Shown here: positions 11,414 through 20,268 of the stretch, in pieces
Position numbering within the stretch: the stretch's first letter is position 1
Layout of the letters: each line of letters starts with the position of its first letter
Source: Aliivibrio sifiae
GTDB taxonomy: Bacteria; Pseudomonadota; Gammaproteobacteria; Enterobacterales; Vibrionaceae
Direction: 5' to 3'
DNA: 64,000 nucleotides
Assembly (NCBI RefSeq): GCF_002954715.1
Contig: NZ_MSCP01000002.1
Span: forward strand, 1,373,569 to 1,437,568
The notes under the pieces: model-generated
Database searches by the model: none
What the model was told of the DNA's origin: nothing
What the model saw: only the letters and a program-made list of their open reading frames with translations
Program-made: the position numbers and the translations under genes

Positions 11414-12330
11414 TAGGGTTTCTTATACGCAGAATGATTAACAAAAAGAACAGCATCAATAATATACTGACTATAAACACTTCTTAATACATGAGGCATT
11501 TGATACACACGCCCTTCTTTAATCGCAGTGACAGATTGTAGTGATGGATCAGACATTACATCTTGCTTGAACTGCTCTGCTCCATTGTCATCGCCATAAA
11601 CCCAAGCAGGAATAAACAACACATCCGGATTAAGCACAATCACCATTTCTTTTGATACTGGCACTTGTCCGTATTTATCACTGACTAATCCTTCAATCGC
11701 ATTATCTAGATCTGCCTGCTTTAATACTTCATCCCATGTTGAGTCTTGCCCACTAGAAGTTCCCCAAGGGTTGTAATCTAACGCTATTAATCTTTGTTTT
11801 GGCTTAATCACATCTTGAGTTAATCGTGCTTTCATTTTGGCAACGACTTTTTTAGCCGCTTCGCTTTTGTTAACTATTTCACCAACACGTAAGATCTCAG
11901 CTTCAATCTCTGCAATTGTTTTAGGTGTTTGAATTCGATAAACAGGAATGCCCGCACTTTCAATAATCGCCAATTTTGAAGCATCACTCCAATTCGCAGC
12001 AAACACAATATCAGGACGATTAGCAATAATCATTTCTACATTCAATGCCAATAAAGGCACTGATTTTGGAAGAATGTCTTTTACCGCTGAGTAATTAAGG
12101 TTATTGGCTAAATCAGTCAAACTGGATAGTGAACTGTCATCCACCAATTCTAATAACACAGCATCAGTAAATAGGGTTTTAGATGAGATTTTCTTAGGTT
12201 CTTGTTCAATAACAACAGAGTTCCCTAAGCCATCAACCACGCTTAATGGATAAATAGTCTCAGCCATCGATGAAAAAGAAAACAAAAAAGAAGAGGCAAT
12301 AATAAATAATTTTAACGCAGGCCAGCGCAT
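11413..12330 (-). CDS. Periplasmic substrate-binding protein, BtuF/FepB-like
   Basis: A 305-residue class III binding protein with an N-terminal Sec signal peptide cut near SSMAET. The fold markers are VVDGLGNSVVIEQEPKKI at the start of the mature protein and NPDVLFIPAWVYGD in the second lobe. The sequence family covers siderophores, haem and vitamin B12; the cobalamin riboswitch in the leader argues for a corrinoid, giving a BtuF-like role. It is the first gene of the operon. It is longer than E. coli BtuF (266 residues) and clearly divergent, so a cobinamide or other corrinoid is equally possible. Confidence 0.82.
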   Translation of the reverse strand: MRWPALKLFIIASSFLFSFSSMAETIYPLSVVDGLGNSVVIEQEPKKISSKTLFTDAVLLELVDDSSLSSLTDLANNLNYSAVKDILPKSVPLLALNVEMIIANRPDIVFAANWSDASKLAIIESAGIPVYRIQTPKTIAEIEAEILRVGEIVNKSEAAKKVVAKMKARLTQDVIKPKQRLIALDYNPWGTSSGQDSTWDEVLKQADLDNAIEGLVSDKYGQVPVSKEMVIVLNPDVLFIPAWVYGDDNGAEQFKQDVMSDPSLQSVTAIKEGRVYQMPHVLRSVYSQYIIDAVLFVNHSAYKKP

Positions 12331-12369
12331 GAAAACTCCTGTAAATCGCGTACATTATTGTTCTAATGT

Positions 12370-12505
12370 AATAGAACATAAAATTAAGCACTTCGTATCT
12401 GACTCAAATCCCATTGAGACTCTCACAGTGGCGCGTCCGTTACGGATTCTCACCGTATTCCGAAGATGGGTCGTATTGTACTTTGCTACCGCTATATATT
12501 CTATA
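12370..12505 (-). ncRNA. Cobalamin riboswitch
   Basis: On the minus strand the leader of the ABC operon has, in order, GGTGAGAATCCGT (complement of 12442-12454), GCGCCACTGTGA (around 12423-12434) and GAGTCAGATAC (12395-12405). These are the conserved core, the CACTGT segment and the B12-box of adenosylcobalamin riboswitches. The remaining sequence toward the binding-protein start (12330) could form the expression platform. Ends are approximate. High corrinoid would lower expression of the transporter. Confidence 0.88.
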
Positions 12506-12608
12506 TTTATACCTTCAAACCCTTTTTTATTAGAGCTAAGCAATGGAAATAGAAGTGATTTCTTTCTATAGTTACCCTACATAGGATATATTGTCCAAAG
12601 GATTGAAA

Positions 12609-13196
12609 ATGAAATACACGCTACTGCTTCTACTTACTTTGTTTACTTCTGTTAGTTTTGCTAATAGCGAAGAGGAAATCACACAGCCTCTTATCAGCAT
12701 TAACGCCATGGTTGATATTAAAGGCATTGAGCAATCTGCAGAACAAGGTGCCCAAGCAATGCAAAGAATGGCAAACTCCCTTGAACTAATCGCACAAAAT
12801 AGAAACCTCACTCCAGAGCAACAGCAAAACATTCATAAAACGATAGAGAACATCAATAACCTTGTCGATGTATCATCTAACTCTCTTCAATCGTTACCCA
12901 CTTTTTTAAAAGAATCAAAAGAAACCCTTTCTACAACCAGTACCCAATTCTTTGATGATCTAACTTTTAAAGTCATTTTATTACTCGCTATCGTTGTCCT
13001 TGCCTTAGTCGCAATTATTACCTGCTTTTATTGGTTTATCCTTCGTCCGTTACAAAACACCTTATTACAAGCGACTACTAATATTTCAACCATGGCAAAA
13101 GCCATCGAGAATTCAGCCCTATCTCTTGAAATGACCAATAAAAATCACGACAACATTTTACAATTACTAAGCCAAGAAAAGGATAATCAATCCTAG
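12609..13196 (+). CDS. Orphan exported membrane protein, function unknown
   Basis: I do not recognise a family. The 195-residue protein has an N-terminal signal peptide (about residues 1-19, MKYTLLLLLTLFTSVSFAN), then a largely helical, Gln/Asn-rich segment likely to form a coiled coil, a strong membrane helix around residues 118-142, and a second helical region after it. That layout (export, helical linker, TM, cytoplasmic helices) resembles a scaffold or a signalling stub, but no HAMP or MCP motif is seen. The start was set at the ATG preceded by AAAGGA. It is divergent from the corrinoid importer and 53 bases upstream of a cobalamin adenosyltransferase-like gene, which it may be co-transcribed with. 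Confidence 0.65.
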   Translation: MKYTLLLLLTLFTSVSFANSEEEITQPLISINAMVDIKGIEQSAEQGAQAMQRMANSLELIAQNRNLTPEQQQNIHKTIENINNLVDVSSNSLQSLPTFLKESKETLSTTSTQFFDDLTFKVILLLAIVVLALVAIITCFYWFILRPLQNTLLQATTNISTMAKAIENSALSLEMTNKNHDNILQLLSQEKDNQS

Positions 13197-13249
13197 AGTA
13201 GACGTGATAAAGTACCTTCATTCTTTATTGATAACTAAGTGATTTAATT

Positions 13250-13801
13250 ATGGCACTAAAAGCATCTGGTGTGGTTGGTGAGCTTTCATACCCTTTTATT
13301 TTTGAAGACAGTCCATTGTGTGATTTTGAGATTTTAACCGATGAGCTATGTGCCTATACCGGTTTGGCGCTTTCTCAAATCACTCATGCACAAGTAAGAG
13401 AATCTCTTGAGCGTTTACAGCCAAAGATATTTCATTTAAATGGTTCAATACGTGGTAAATGCGGTATTTTTGAAGAAGACGTACAAGAGCTACTCGCTGA
13501 AATGCTCGCGTTTAAAGAACAAGTAGAAGATAAAGGAAAACGCTTTGTCCTTCCAAGAGGAACAGGTCCTGTGATCCAACTGCACCAGTGCCGTAGCCTA
13601 AGTAAGAAAGTAGTTCGCGCTTTGGTTCAAATCGATAAATTAACCACAAAGAAGATACCAGAAACCTTACCTCGCTTTGCCAATGTATTAGCTAACTACT
13701 ATTTCATACTAACGCGCGTATTAAACCAAGACGCAGGAATTGAAGAACCCGAATACGTTAGTATTAATTACCCAATGCCACCAAAATCAACGTCAAATTA
13801 A
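13250..13801 (+). CDS. PduO-type cobalamin adenosyltransferase-like protein
   Basis: A 183-residue protein with features of the PduO/EutT-class ATP:cob(I)alamin adenosyltransferase helical bundle: the FVLPRGTGPVIQLHQCRSLSKK segment corresponds to the family's LPGG-x-LH-x-R region, and the C-terminal RFANVLANYYFILTRVLN to the last conserved helix. The family enzyme attaches an adenosyl group to cob(I)alamin. The N-terminal ATP-binding loop typical of PduO (TGDxGxT) is not evident, so it may be catalytically altered or a corrinoid-binding relative. Its position next to a cobalamin-riboswitch importer supports a B12 role. Confidence 0.6.
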   Translation: MALKASGVVGELSYPFIFEDSPLCDFEILTDELCAYTGLALSQITHAQVRESLERLQPKIFHLNGSIRGKCGIFEEDVQELLAEMLAFKEQVEDKGKRFVLPRGTGPVIQLHQCRSLSKKVVRALVQIDKLTTKKIPETLPRFANVLANYYFILTRVLNQDAGIEEPEYVSINYPMPPKSTSN

Positions 13802-13805
13802 ATTA

Positions 13806-13850
13806 AGCACATTAGCTTTCTACATTAAATAGAAATAAGAAAGCTAATGC
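13806..13850. repeat. Inverted repeat after the adenosyltransferase-like gene
   Basis: ATTAGCTTTCT (13811-13821) and AGAAAGCTAAT (13838-13848) are perfect complements. The hairpin probably ends the transcript, although only a weak T-rich tail follows. The remainder to 14143 is AT-rich leader with no gene or recognised RNA motif. Confidence 0.6.
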
Positions 13851-14143
13851 TTATATTGAATTCTTAATAATAATAAGATTAATAACCATTATTGTTACAG
13901 TTGTACAATATATGTAACCGTAGTTAAAAAGTAAGGTTCGATTTAGAATAATCTCTACTTTCATCATAATAAAGGTCAATTAATATTCATTTAACTATTC
14001 TATAAGCATTGATAGCGGTGGTTATATATTATAAAGTCCCCCTAACGGTTACTTTCCAAATTTAGTGATGTACGCCTCAAAATTAGGCCCATTTTTACTA
14101 AGTTATTTTAATATTTGTTAATTTTTTGTAAGTGAATGACGTA

Positions 14144-15730
14144 ATGAGATTAAATAAGCCTACTAAATTCTTTTTTTGGCCACGCTTTATCGTTTTATTC
14201 TTGTTATTTTTTACATTGTTATTTTCTGCTTTTTATTTTTACAAATATTCAGAAAACGAAATCTCTATTAATAAAATAAAGTCTGAGCAAAAAGCAATTG
14301 TTGCTGCACAGAAAAAATATATTTCAATGACACTTGATAGTATTGGACAAGATTTACTGCTGTTGTCTGACTTTATTGAAATTCATCATGCTTATAGTGG
14401 CCGAAATAAAAAACTCACTGAACTTGCTGAGTTAAATACCCTCGCCTTGAGTTTACGTAAAGGACTTTATGACCAACTCCGTTACCTTGATCTTCAGGGT
14501 AATGAAATTATTCGTATTAACTATAACGATGGTGTCCCATCCATTGTTCCAAAAAAACAATTACAAAATAAAGCGGATCGTTACTACTTTAAAGACAGTT
14601 TAAAACTGCATGATGGTGACGTTTATATCTCTGTGCTTGACCTTAATATCGAACATGGTGAAATTGAGTTTCCTCATAAACCTATGATCCGCCTTGCCAC
14701 CCCTGTCTATGATAAAGAAGGCCGTAAGCGTGGCATAGTGATCTTAAATTACTTAGCAGAGCATCTACTTGATGGTTTAAAAATCTTTAATCTGAATGAT
14801 AAAGATCACCATATGCTAATTAACAATAACAATTACTTCCTATTTTATGATCGTCGTCCTGAGCTTGAGTTTGCCTTTATGTTCCCTAATCACGAGCATA
14901 AGAAATTTTCTGACATCTATCCAAAAACATATGATTGCATAAATAATAAAGACGCAGGTCAAGTCACTCTAGATACTGGCGTATTAACGTTTGATTCTGT
15001 ATTTTCTTACCCTAAAAATATAGATTCATTAAAAGAAGTTCACATAATCAAGCAAGATACTTGTTGGCATTTAATTACGTTTTCGCCATACTCAGATCAA
15101 TGGTCATTAGAAAATGCATCAGTCAATGACCTATATATTTCATTAAGTATCATCTTATTCTCATTCTGTATGGCTTATGTTATTGCTCGATTACAACTTA
15201 AAAAATCCAACGACCACAATGAAATTAGAAAATTAGCTCATCACGATAGTTTAACTGGATTAATTAACCGTGGTTACTTTAAAAAACTATTTCATTGGAA
15301 GATGCAAAACGCACGACGAACTGGCACAAAACTAGCGCTAATCTATATTGATCTCGATGGCTTTAAGGATTTGAATGACAGCTTTGGTCACAGTGTAGGT
15401 GATCTGGCATTAAAAGCCGTTTCTAAAAATCTAGAATATGCGTTTTCAATTAATGCTTATGTATCTCGAATTGGTGGTGATGAATTTGCTATCCTCATCT
15501 ACGACTTTGAAGATACAAAAAACATTATTTCGCAAGTTGAAGCGTATTTATATTTATCACATAGACCATTGAAGCTTGATGGTGAACAGCACATGTTAAA
15601 CACCAGTATTGGCGTTGCTTTCTACCCTGAACATGGCTCAAACATTAATGACTTAATGCATAATGCTGATGAAGCCATGTATTACATTAAACGCTCAGGC
15701 AAGAATGGGTTCCAAATATTTAACGCTTAA
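14144..15730 (+). CDS. Membrane diguanylate cyclase with periplasmic sensor domain
   Basis: Makes cyclic di-GMP from GTP. The 528-residue protein has a membrane helix near residues 11-34, a periplasmic PDC/Cache-like sensor region of about 280 residues with RYLDLQGNEIIRINY, a second helix near 330-350, and a C-terminal GGDEF domain starting at AHHDSLTGLINR. The active site is intact as RIGGDEFAI. No EAL domain follows. A GTG at 14132 also opens the frame; the ATG at 14144 has AAGTGA at eight bases and was preferred. The gene is monocistronic, with a 340-base AT-rich leader. Signal unknown. Confidence 0.88.
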   Translation: MRLNKPTKFFFWPRFIVLFLLFFTLLFSAFYFYKYSENEISINKIKSEQKAIVAAQKKYISMTLDSIGQDLLLLSDFIEIHHAYSGRNKKLTELAELNTLALSLRKGLYDQLRYLDLQGNEIIRINYNDGVPSIVPKKQLQNKADRYYFKDSLKLHDGDVYISVLDLNIEHGEIEFPHKPMIRLATPVYDKEGRKRGIVILNYLAEHLLDGLKIFNLNDKDHHMLINNNNYFLFYDRRPELEFAFMFPNHEHKKFSDIYPKTYDCINNKDAGQVTLDTGVLTFDSVFSYPKNIDSLKEVHIIKQDTCWHLITFSPYSDQWSLENASVNDLYISLSIILFSFCMAYVIARLQLKKSNDHNEIRKLAHHDSLTGLINRGYFKKLFHWKMQNARRTGTKLALIYIDLDGFKDLNDSFGHSVGDLALKAVSKNLEYAFSINAYVSRIGGDEFAILIYDFEDTKNIISQVEAYLYLSHRPLKLDGEQHMLNTSIGVAFYPEHGSNINDLMHNADEAMYYIKRSGKNGFQIFNA

Positions 15731-15738
15731 TCTTTTCC

Positions 15739-15771
15739 TTTATGCCCACACTGTCTTGGTGTGGGCATAAT
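15739..15771. terminator. Hairpin between converging DGC and MFS genes
   Basis: TTATGCCCACAC and GTGTGGGCATAA form a 12-base-pair stem with a seven-base loop, covering the last codons of the MFS gene. No long T-run is present, so termination is likely but not certain. Confidence 0.6.
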
Positions 15772-16948
15772 GATACAAACGCCAACATAACCAAAAAATC
15801 ACACCATATAATATACCAGCACCTAATATTACCCTTTCCCATCCACCATGCTGCCAGCAATACATCAAATAAAATCCGCCTAAACTGCCACTAACATAGT
15901 AATGAACTAAATATAGAGCCGTTGCTGTAGATTTTGCGGTTTCCGCTTGTTGACTCACCCAACCATAAGCCAAAGAGTGAGTAAAAAAAGCACCAAAACT
16001 AAGTACGTTCAATCCAATAATAATCATAATAAGTGATTCACTACTGGAAATTAGCATCCCAACTAAACTTAATAATGCCCCAACAAACATCCCTGATACC
16101 GAGCTAAAACGTTGACACCATATCCCTACTAATCGAGAGCTGACAGTGCCGGATAAATAACAAAGGAAAATCATAGAAGCAATACTAATAGGTAACAAAT
16201 AAGGCGCACCGACTAAACGAAAACCAGCCACTGTGTATAGATTAACAAACAAAGCAAAGTTCACCCCACCAATCAACATCGCAAACAGAATCTTTTTATT
16301 TCTAAGGTGTTGAAAAATAATTCGATGATATTGAGATAGTTGCGGTATTTTAGGAATAGATCGTGTCTCTTTAGGAAGAACAAAAGCGACCACAATAGCC
16401 CCTACTAAGCTAAGCATAGCCATACTAATAACCGCAGTCTGCCAATCAAAATGGTCCGTTATCATGCCTCCAAAAATACGACCAGATATCCCACCTAATG
16501 AGTTAGCACTAATATAAGCCCCAATTGCATGACTGAATGCCTTTGTTGAAAACTCTTCAGCCATGTAGGCTACCGCTACCGCAGTAAACCCTGCCAAAGC
16601 AAAACCCATTAATGCACGACTGATGATAAGTAACAGTAGATTGTCAGTAAGTAATGACGTCAAACCAATAGCTGGTAATAAGAATAAGCTAATGAGCAGC
16701 ACCTTTCGTCTGCCTATCATTTCCGAGGCTATAGCCCAAGGTAATAGCATTAAAGCTAAAGTGAATGTTCCCGCGGCTAATAGCCAATTGATTTGAGTTG
16801 CAGAAACCGAAAAATGGTCTGCTAAAACCGGCAACATCGGTTGAAATAAATATAGGTTACAAAATACCAAAAAGGATCCAAAAGCCAGTGCGGCGCTCAC
16901 TTGGTAATAGGCTCGGCTACGAAATTCAATCATCTCAGTGATCATCAT
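15740..16948 (-). CDS. MFS transporter, DHA1/YnfM-like
   Basis: A 402-residue inner-membrane major facilitator with twelve hydrophobic helices. The helix 2-3 loop motif SEMIGRRKVLLISL (MFS motif A equivalent) and RALMGFALAGFTAVAVAYMAEE in helix 4 are visible, a form close to the YnfM-type efflux carriers. The gene is divergent from a LysR regulator with about 100 bases between, the classical arrangement for a LysR-controlled exporter. The start has two adjacent ATG codons and cannot be fixed to the residue. Substrate unknown. Confidence 0.83.
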   Translation of the reverse strand: MMITEMIEFRSRAYYQVSAALAFGSFLVFCNLYLFQPMLPVLADHFSVSATQINWLLAAGTFTLALMLLPWAIASEMIGRRKVLLISLFLLPAIGLTSLLTDNLLLLIISRALMGFALAGFTAVAVAYMAEEFSTKAFSHAIGAYISANSLGGISGRIFGGMITDHFDWQTAVISMAMLSLVGAIVVAFVLPKETRSIPKIPQLSQYHRIIFQHLRNKKILFAMLIGGVNFALFVNLYTVAGFRLVGAPYLLPISIASMIFLCYLSGTVSSRLVGIWCQRFSSVSGMFVGALLSLVGMLISSSESLIMIIIGLNVLSFGAFFTHSLAYGWVSQQAETAKSTATALYLVHYYVSGSLGGFYLMYCWQHGGWERVILGAGILYGVIFWLCWRLYHYAHTKTVWA

Positions 16949-17046
16949 CAGGAAAACAATATCAAAACAGTAGCAAGTTCATTGAAATAGTGAAAATATA
17001 TAATAATTATTGATTTGATAGTTTTTAGTTATGGAGAATTATTAAG

Positions 17047-17916
17047 ATGGATACAAGATTATTGAAGTATTTTGTTGCAGTGGCCGAGCACCAAAACATT
17101 ACTCACGCGGCGAATGCATTGCACATTGCCCAACCCGCACTAAGCGTCGCCATCAAAAAACTTGAAAGTCAGTTAGAACTGGAACTCTTCCGTCGCCACG
17201 AACGCAGAATAACCCTTACTCATGAGGGAGAAACCCTACTTAAACACGCCAAACTTATCCTCCAGCAGCTGGATGATGCGACTTTAGCGATGAAAGAATT
17301 AAGGGGATTAGAGAAAGGCGAAGTTCGATTAGGCGTTCCAAGTATAATGGGAACCTATTATTTTCCCGATGTACTGATGGCCTTTAAAAGTCGCTACCCA
17401 AAATTAAAACTCACTATGGTAGAAGCCGGGGCTCAATCAATTCAAAAAATGTTGCTTGATGGGGAGATTGATCTTGGGATTACTCAAGTAAGAAACTTAC
17501 CTGACGCACTGGATTCTGACCATTTATTACGTTCTCAAATGGTTGCAGTTGTGAGTCCTGAGCATGAGTTTGCAACCAAAGACACCTTGTCATTTAAAGA
17601 GTTTTTCTCTCAAGAATTAGTCATGTTTAAACAAGGATATTTTCATAGAGAAAGGTTAGATTTCATTTGCCAACAACAAAAATTGACCGCTACTTTCTCT
17701 TTTGAAACCAATCTATTACCAGTGATACTGAAAATTGTAAAACGAGATTTTGCCATTAGTGCCTTGTTAGAACTCGCCACAGAGAACGAGCCCGACATTG
17801 TATCCATTCCTTTTAGTGACCCTATTTTTCTTGATATTTCGATTGCATGGAGAAAGAACGGTTATCTATCTAAAGCCGACAGAACCTTCTTAGACTTTGT
17901 GAAACAAAACCACTAG
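17047..17916 (+). CDS. LysR-family regulator, divergent to the MFS gene
   Basis: A 289-residue LysR regulator of the CynR/CbbR-like type: the N-terminal helix-turn-helix is in LKYFVAVAEHQNITHAANAL, followed by HIAQPALSVAIKKLESQL and an effector-binding domain. TATGGAGA precedes the ATG at a normal distance. Genes in this arrangement usually activate or repress the neighbouring transporter and their own promoter; this is an inference from layout. Effector unknown. Confidence 0.87.
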   Translation: MDTRLLKYFVAVAEHQNITHAANALHIAQPALSVAIKKLESQLELELFRRHERRITLTHEGETLLKHAKLILQQLDDATLAMKELRGLEKGEVRLGVPSIMGTYYFPDVLMAFKSRYPKLKLTMVEAGAQSIQKMLLDGEIDLGITQVRNLPDALDSDHLLRSQMVAVVSPEHEFATKDTLSFKEFFSQELVMFKQGYFHRERLDFICQQQKLTATFSFETNLLPVILKIVKRDFAISALLELATENEPDIVSIPFSDPIFLDISIAWRKNGYLSKADRTFLDFVKQNH

Positions 17917-18129
17917 AACTACCTTAAGAAGCACGAAAAGTTCCCTAAATTTACACCTCATAAATGAAAAGTATGACTACCAAATTCGGTACTGACATTC
18001 ATAAAAATAAGTGGAATATTGAATACCAGCTTAGCTTTTAACATCAAAAAAATAAAAATGATGGAAGCGATATAGGCGAAAACCACAGCCATTCAATGTG
18101 AAATGTTAGCGAAAAAATGAGGTACCACT

Positions 18130-18741
18130 ATGAAGAAATATATTCCTGTTCTACTTGCTCTAAGTGCAGTGTCTGGTGCCAGTTACGCAGCAACAGCACC
18201 AAAAGACAGTTCTGTTGATTACTTACAAATGCGTAATGGTGTAGCTTATCAAGTGAACCAAGAAACTCCATATACAGGAGCATTCGTTCAAAAATATGAT
18301 AATGGACAAATCTCTACCAAAGCGCAATTCAACAAAGGATTGGAAGTCGGCACCGAAAGTAATTGGTACCCAAATGGTCAAATGGCCTCAAAACTTAATT
18401 ACAAAGACGGTAAGTTAAATGGCCAAATGCAAACTTGGTATGCAAACGGTCAAAAGAAAACAGAATTTACTTACAAAAATAACCAGCTAGATGGTCAAGC
18501 AACCCGTTGGTATGACAATGGCGAGAAAAATTTAACCATCAGCTACGACGATGGCCAAAAAGACGGTCAATACACCAGTTACTATGCTAACGGCAAAAAA
18601 GCGACCGAGGCCAATTATGATAACGGCAAAATCAAAGATGGTTCAGTCACTCATTGGAACAATCATGGTGATAAAGTTGAACAATTGACATTCAAAAACC
18701 AAAAAATTGTGTCAGAGCAAACTTGGTTGCCAGAGAGTTAA
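18130..18741 (+). CDS. Exported MORN-repeat (YwqK-like) protein
   Basis: A 203-residue protein with a signal peptide (MKKYIPVLLALSAVSGASYAA) and about six tandem MORN-variant repeats of roughly 21 residues, such as WYPNGQMASKLNYKDGKLNG, WYANGQKKTEFTYKNNQLDG and WYDNGEKNLTISYDDGQKDG. These repeats fold as beta-hairpins and are found in exported or membrane-associated proteins and in YwqK-type putative antitoxins. GAGGTACC precedes the ATG. A terminator follows. No toxin partner is adjacent, so I read it as a periplasmic scaffold protein of unknown role. Confidence 0.8.
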   Translation: MKKYIPVLLALSAVSGASYAATAPKDSSVDYLQMRNGVAYQVNQETPYTGAFVQKYDNGQISTKAQFNKGLEVGTESNWYPNGQMASKLNYKDGKLNGQMQTWYANGQKKTEFTYKNNQLDGQATRWYDNGEKNLTISYDDGQKDGQYTSYYANGKKATEANYDNGKIKDGSVTHWNNHGDKVEQLTFKNQKIVSEQTWLPES

Positions 18742-18773
18742 TTTTTCCTTGCCTAATAAAGAATAACCTTATC

Positions 18774-18810
18774 AAAGCCCTTACGCTATATCATGCTAAG
18801 GGCTTTTCTA
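18774..18810 (+). terminator. Terminator after the MORN-repeat gene
   Basis: AAAGCCCTTA and TAAGGGCTTT form a ten-base-pair stem followed by TTCTA. Confidence 0.75.
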
Positions 18811-18837
18811 TGTCTACGTAGTTATAAATAACATAAT

Positions 18838-18880
18838 AAAAAACCCCCATTTCAACCACTGTCGAAATGGGGGTTTTTAT
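18838..18880. terminator. Bidirectional terminator after potE
   Basis: AAAACCCCCATTTC pairs with GAAATGGGGGTTTT, with A and T runs on the two sides. It ends the speF-potE operon on the minus strand. Confidence 0.85.
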
Positions 18881-18895
18881 TGATTTATTCACTTT

Positions 18896-20215
18896 CTATC
18901 TAACTTCTTCTGCTTCTACATCTTCATGCTTGTATGCGATAAAGCCATACATAGTCCAACCAAAGAAGGTTACAATTGAACCCCACATCATGGCTTCATA
19001 ACCAGAACCATACAGTGCATAGAAACTATATACCGCAGCAACTACCGCAATAAAGTTTGTTTTACTCATCTCTTTTTTATCTACATGGGCAAACTTTTGC
19101 ATAATAAAGATAGCAGCCATACATAGGATATAAGGCACTACGTTAGTCACTACTGCTAAATTAACTAGCGATTCGAATTGTTCATTCAACGTAGGGCTAA
19201 TCGTCATTAAAGATAAGACGGTTTGGATAACGGTAATGATGATCATCCCTTTTACTGGAGTGCCTCGTTGATCAATTTCAGAAAATACTTCTGGGAAAAA
19301 ACCTTCATCCGCAGAACTTTTAAATACAGAAGCAATAGTAAACTGCCATCCTAATAAAGAGCCTGTACATGCGATTACGGCTAAACCTGCCACAGCTTTA
19401 CCAGCCCAAGAGCCAAGCATTACTTGCCATACTAAACTGAATGGCGCAGTTGATGCAGCTAAAGCACCATTCTCAACAATACCTGCACAAATGTTAGTAG
19501 ACACAATGTAAACCACAGCCGCAATTAACGTACCACCAAGTACTGCGATAGGTACATTTTTCTCTGGATTTTCAACTGAATCACTGTTCGCACAGGCTGA
19601 TTCTAACCCAAGGAATGCCCATAATGTCATGGCTATTGAAGCACTCACCGCCTCACCAAATGGTAAGCTGTGTGGATTCCAAGAGTTAACGTACATCTCA
19701 GGGCTAAACCAGAACCAACCAATAATCCCTAAACTACATACAGGTAAAATTACCCCCCATACTGTAAACGTACCAATCTGGCCTGTCACTTTTGCACCAC
19801 CAAAGTTAGCAGCAGTACATAACCACAAGACTCCTATTGTAGCGATACAAGTTTGAATCGGTGTTAGCGATACTTCAAAAAAAGCTTGGGCGTAACCAAC
19901 AGAAGTAATAGCAATGGCAATGTTCGCTATCAGTAAAGATAGACCATAAGTCCACCCCGCCATGAAAGCACCAGAATCACCAAAGGCATAAGACGCATAA
20001 CCATTCATACCACCTGGACGTTTACTAAATCGCCCACACTTAGCAAATACATAAGCTAAACTCATAGACCCAATAGCAGTCACAAGCCATGAAATAATTG
20101 AAATCGAGCCTACTTGTGCCAATTTACTTGGCAACATAATAATACCGGAGCCGGCCATATTAATGAAAGTCAGGACAGTAAGTTGCACTACGCCCATTTT
20201 TGATTTTTGTGTCAT
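18896..20215 (-). CDS. potE: Putrescine-ornithine antiporter
   Basis: Inner-membrane APC-family exchanger of 439 residues with about twelve hydrophobic helices. It exports putrescine in exchange for ornithine, working with the decarboxylase to consume protons. N-terminal TFINMAGSGIIMLPSKLAQVG and the SVENPEKNVPIAVLGGT loop are typical of PotE. It lies 53 bases downstream of speF on the same strand, the classical speF-potE operon. A terminator follows. Basic amino acid/polyamine antiporters such as CadB are close relatives, but the speF partner decides the call. Confidence 0.93.
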   Translation of the reverse strand: MTQKSKMGVVQLTVLTFINMAGSGIIMLPSKLAQVGSISIISWLVTAIGSMSLAYVFAKCGRFSKRPGGMNGYASYAFGDSGAFMAGWTYGLSLLIANIAIAITSVGYAQAFFEVSLTPIQTCIATIGVLWLCTAANFGGAKVTGQIGTFTVWGVILPVCSLGIIGWFWFSPEMYVNSWNPHSLPFGEAVSASIAMTLWAFLGLESACANSDSVENPEKNVPIAVLGGTLIAAVVYIVSTNICAGIVENGALAASTAPFSLVWQVMLGSWAGKAVAGLAVIACTGSLLGWQFTIASVFKSSADEGFFPEVFSEIDQRGTPVKGMIIITVIQTVLSLMTISPTLNEQFESLVNLAVVTNVVPYILCMAAIFIMQKFAHVDKKEMSKTNFIAVVAAVYSFYALYGSGYEAMMWGSIVTFFGWTMYGFIAYKHEDVEAEEVR

Positions 20216-20268
20216 AAGTTCACCACTGAAGTGGCGCGGAAGGAGGCTCCCACCGCGCTCATTAGTTA

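Noticed and set aside
12329..12571. Short open frames on both strands over the cobalamin leader
   Set aside because: They coincide with the riboswitch core and have no coding character; the RNA reading explains the conservation-like blocks.
18130..18741. Toxin-antitoxin system around the YwqK-like MORN protein
   Set aside because: No toxin-like partner is adjacent and the protein has a Sec signal, so a periplasmic protein is more likely.
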